NCBI RefSeq assembly: GCF_001650025.1
Contig: NZ_LVVY01000091.1
Coordinates: forward strand, 1-64,000
Length of the DNA stretch: 64,000 nucleotides
Reading direction: 5' to 3'
Origin: Devosia elaeis
GTDB lineage: Bacteria > Pseudomonadota > Alphaproteobacteria > Rhizobiales > Devosiaceae
Position numbers and translations under genes: made by a program
The notes under the pieces: generated by a model
The model's input: only the letters and a program-made list of their open reading frames with translations
What the model was told of the DNA's origin: nothing
The model's database searches: none
Part shown: one piece after another, positions 63,258 to 64,000 of the stretch
Numbering within the stretch: the first letter of the stretch is position 1
Layout: each line of letters starts with the position of its first letter

Positions 63258-64000
63258 TCAAGCCAGCGTCTTGATCTCAAGGCTGTCGAGATAGGCCTGC
63301 GGATTGGCCGGGTCGAAGACCTTGCCGTCGAAGAAGGTTTCGGTGCCGCGGCTGTCGCCGGAGGGCAGGTTGGTGAGCCCGAGTTCATTGGCCGCTTCCA
63401 GCCAGAGATCGGCGCGGTTGGTCTGGTCGATCAGGGCCTTCACATCGGTGTCGGCGGGGAAATAGCCCCAGCGGATGTTTTCGGTCATGAACCAGGTGTC
63501 GAGGCTCTTCCAGGGATAGGAAGCCGCCCCGTTCTCGCCCCAGAATTTCATGTAGAGGTCGGTGCCGGTTTCGACCCGGCCATTGCCGTAATTGATGTCG
63601 CCCTTGATGCGGCCGATAATGTCGGCGACCGGCACATTGTACCATTGGCGGCGGCCGATGATTTCGGCCATTTCCTGCTTGTTCTCCATGGCTTCGCACC
63701 ATTGCTGGGCTTCCATCACCGCCATCAGGATGGCGCGGGTGGCGATGGGGTTGGCGTCGACCCAGTCGGCGCGCATGCCCAGGATTTTTTCCGGATGATT
63801 GGCCCAGAGCTCGCCCGTGGTGGCGGCGGTGAAGCCGATGCCCTGGTTGACCAGCTGTTCGTTCCACGGCTCGCCGACGCAGAAGGCATCCATGGTGCCG
63901 ACCTTCATATTGGCGACCATTTGCGGTGGTGGCACCACGATGACATCGACATCGACATTGGGCACGATGCCACCGGCGGCCAGCCAGTAGCGGAGCCAGA
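63258..64000 (-). CDS. nrtA: Nitrate-binding protein, C-terminal part
   Basis: The last 247 codons of an NrtA/CmpA-type periplasmic binding protein; the beginning is outside the window. Visible blocks are LRYWLAAGGIVPNVDVDVIVVPPPQMVANMKVGTMDAFCVGEPWNEQLV, HPEKILGMRADWVDANPIATRAILMAVMEAQQWCE and WKSLDTWFMTENIRWGYFP. It delivers nitrate to NrtB. It is upstream of nrtB by 50 nt in the nitrate operon, and the operon promoter must lie beyond the window. Confidence 0.93.
   Translation of the reverse strand, partial: WLRYWLAAGGIVPNVDVDVIVVPPPQMVANMKVGTMDAFCVGEPWNEQLVNQGIGFTAATTGELWANHPEKILGMRADWVDANPIATRAILMAVMEAQQWCEAMENKQEMAEIIGRRQWYNVPVADIIGRIKGDINYGNGRVETGTDLYMKFWGENGAASYPWKSLDTWFMTENIRWGYFPADTDVKALIDQTNRADLWLEAANELGLTNLPSGDSRGTETFFDGKVFDPANPQAYLDSLEIKTLA

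Overview
The window is high-GC DNA from an alphaproteobacterium, most likely a member of the Hyphomicrobiales close to Devosia. This rests on gene content and order, not on a database match: an aerobic-type cob cluster, a rhizobial-type rha locus with a DeoR regulator, PutA with a separate Lrp-type PutR, an Fnr protein with the rhizobial cysteine spacing, DUF1127 proteins, and many short palindromic intergenic repeats. There are about 55 protein genes, no rRNA or tRNA gene, no IS element, no phage gene and no CRISPR array.

Layout. 1-4878: a TRAP transporter (dctP-dctQ-dctM), an IclR regulator and a solute-binding-like protein without a signal peptide, divergent from the start of an SDR dehydrogenase. 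4957-11311 (minus): cobalamin ring genes cobF, cobG, H, I, J, L, M; cobK is missing from its usual place. 11325-15290: putR and divergent putA. 15461-24323: a GAF protein, then a dipeptide-type ABC system split in two. Permeases and ATPases lie on the minus strand; an XRE-cupin regulator, the binding protein, an M24 peptidase and a GNAT protein lie on the plus strand. 24324-26586: a tandem repeat array, an ArsR/AHSA1 pair, a second ArsR gene and a DUF305 protein. 26705-31471: a LacI regulator divergent from a ribose-type sugar ABC operon. 32101-34962: copper export (copA, cueR, copZ). 35181-42549: an Fnr-type regulator, cydABX and cydDC, with a perfect FNR box between the two cyd operons. 42829-44856: two DUF1127-type small genes, a YbaK deacylase and a LysR regulator. 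44924-54665: L-rhamnose catabolism (rhaI, rhaD; rhaR, rhaS, rhaT, rhaP, rhaQ, rhaM), without a rhamnulokinase gene. 54598-64000 (minus): assimilatory nitrate uptake and reduction (nrtA partial, nrtB, an NrtD-type ATPase, nirB, nirD, nasA, cysG).

Several modules can be read as circuits: Fnr with the cyd operons through the box at 39104-39117; CueR with its own operon through a promoter with a 19-bp spacer; LacI, RhaR, IclR and ArsR regulators with symmetric or repeated sites next to their targets. The nitrate operon supplies both NirB-NirD and the CysG N-terminal domain that makes siroheme.

The most unusual feature is a family of paired palindromic repeats (REPIN-like). They lie between genes throughout the window and, in two cases, sit in frame inside tetrapyrrole genes (cobG and cysG), adding proline/glycine-rich segments. 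The 3' methyltransferase half of cysG is also degenerate and truncated.
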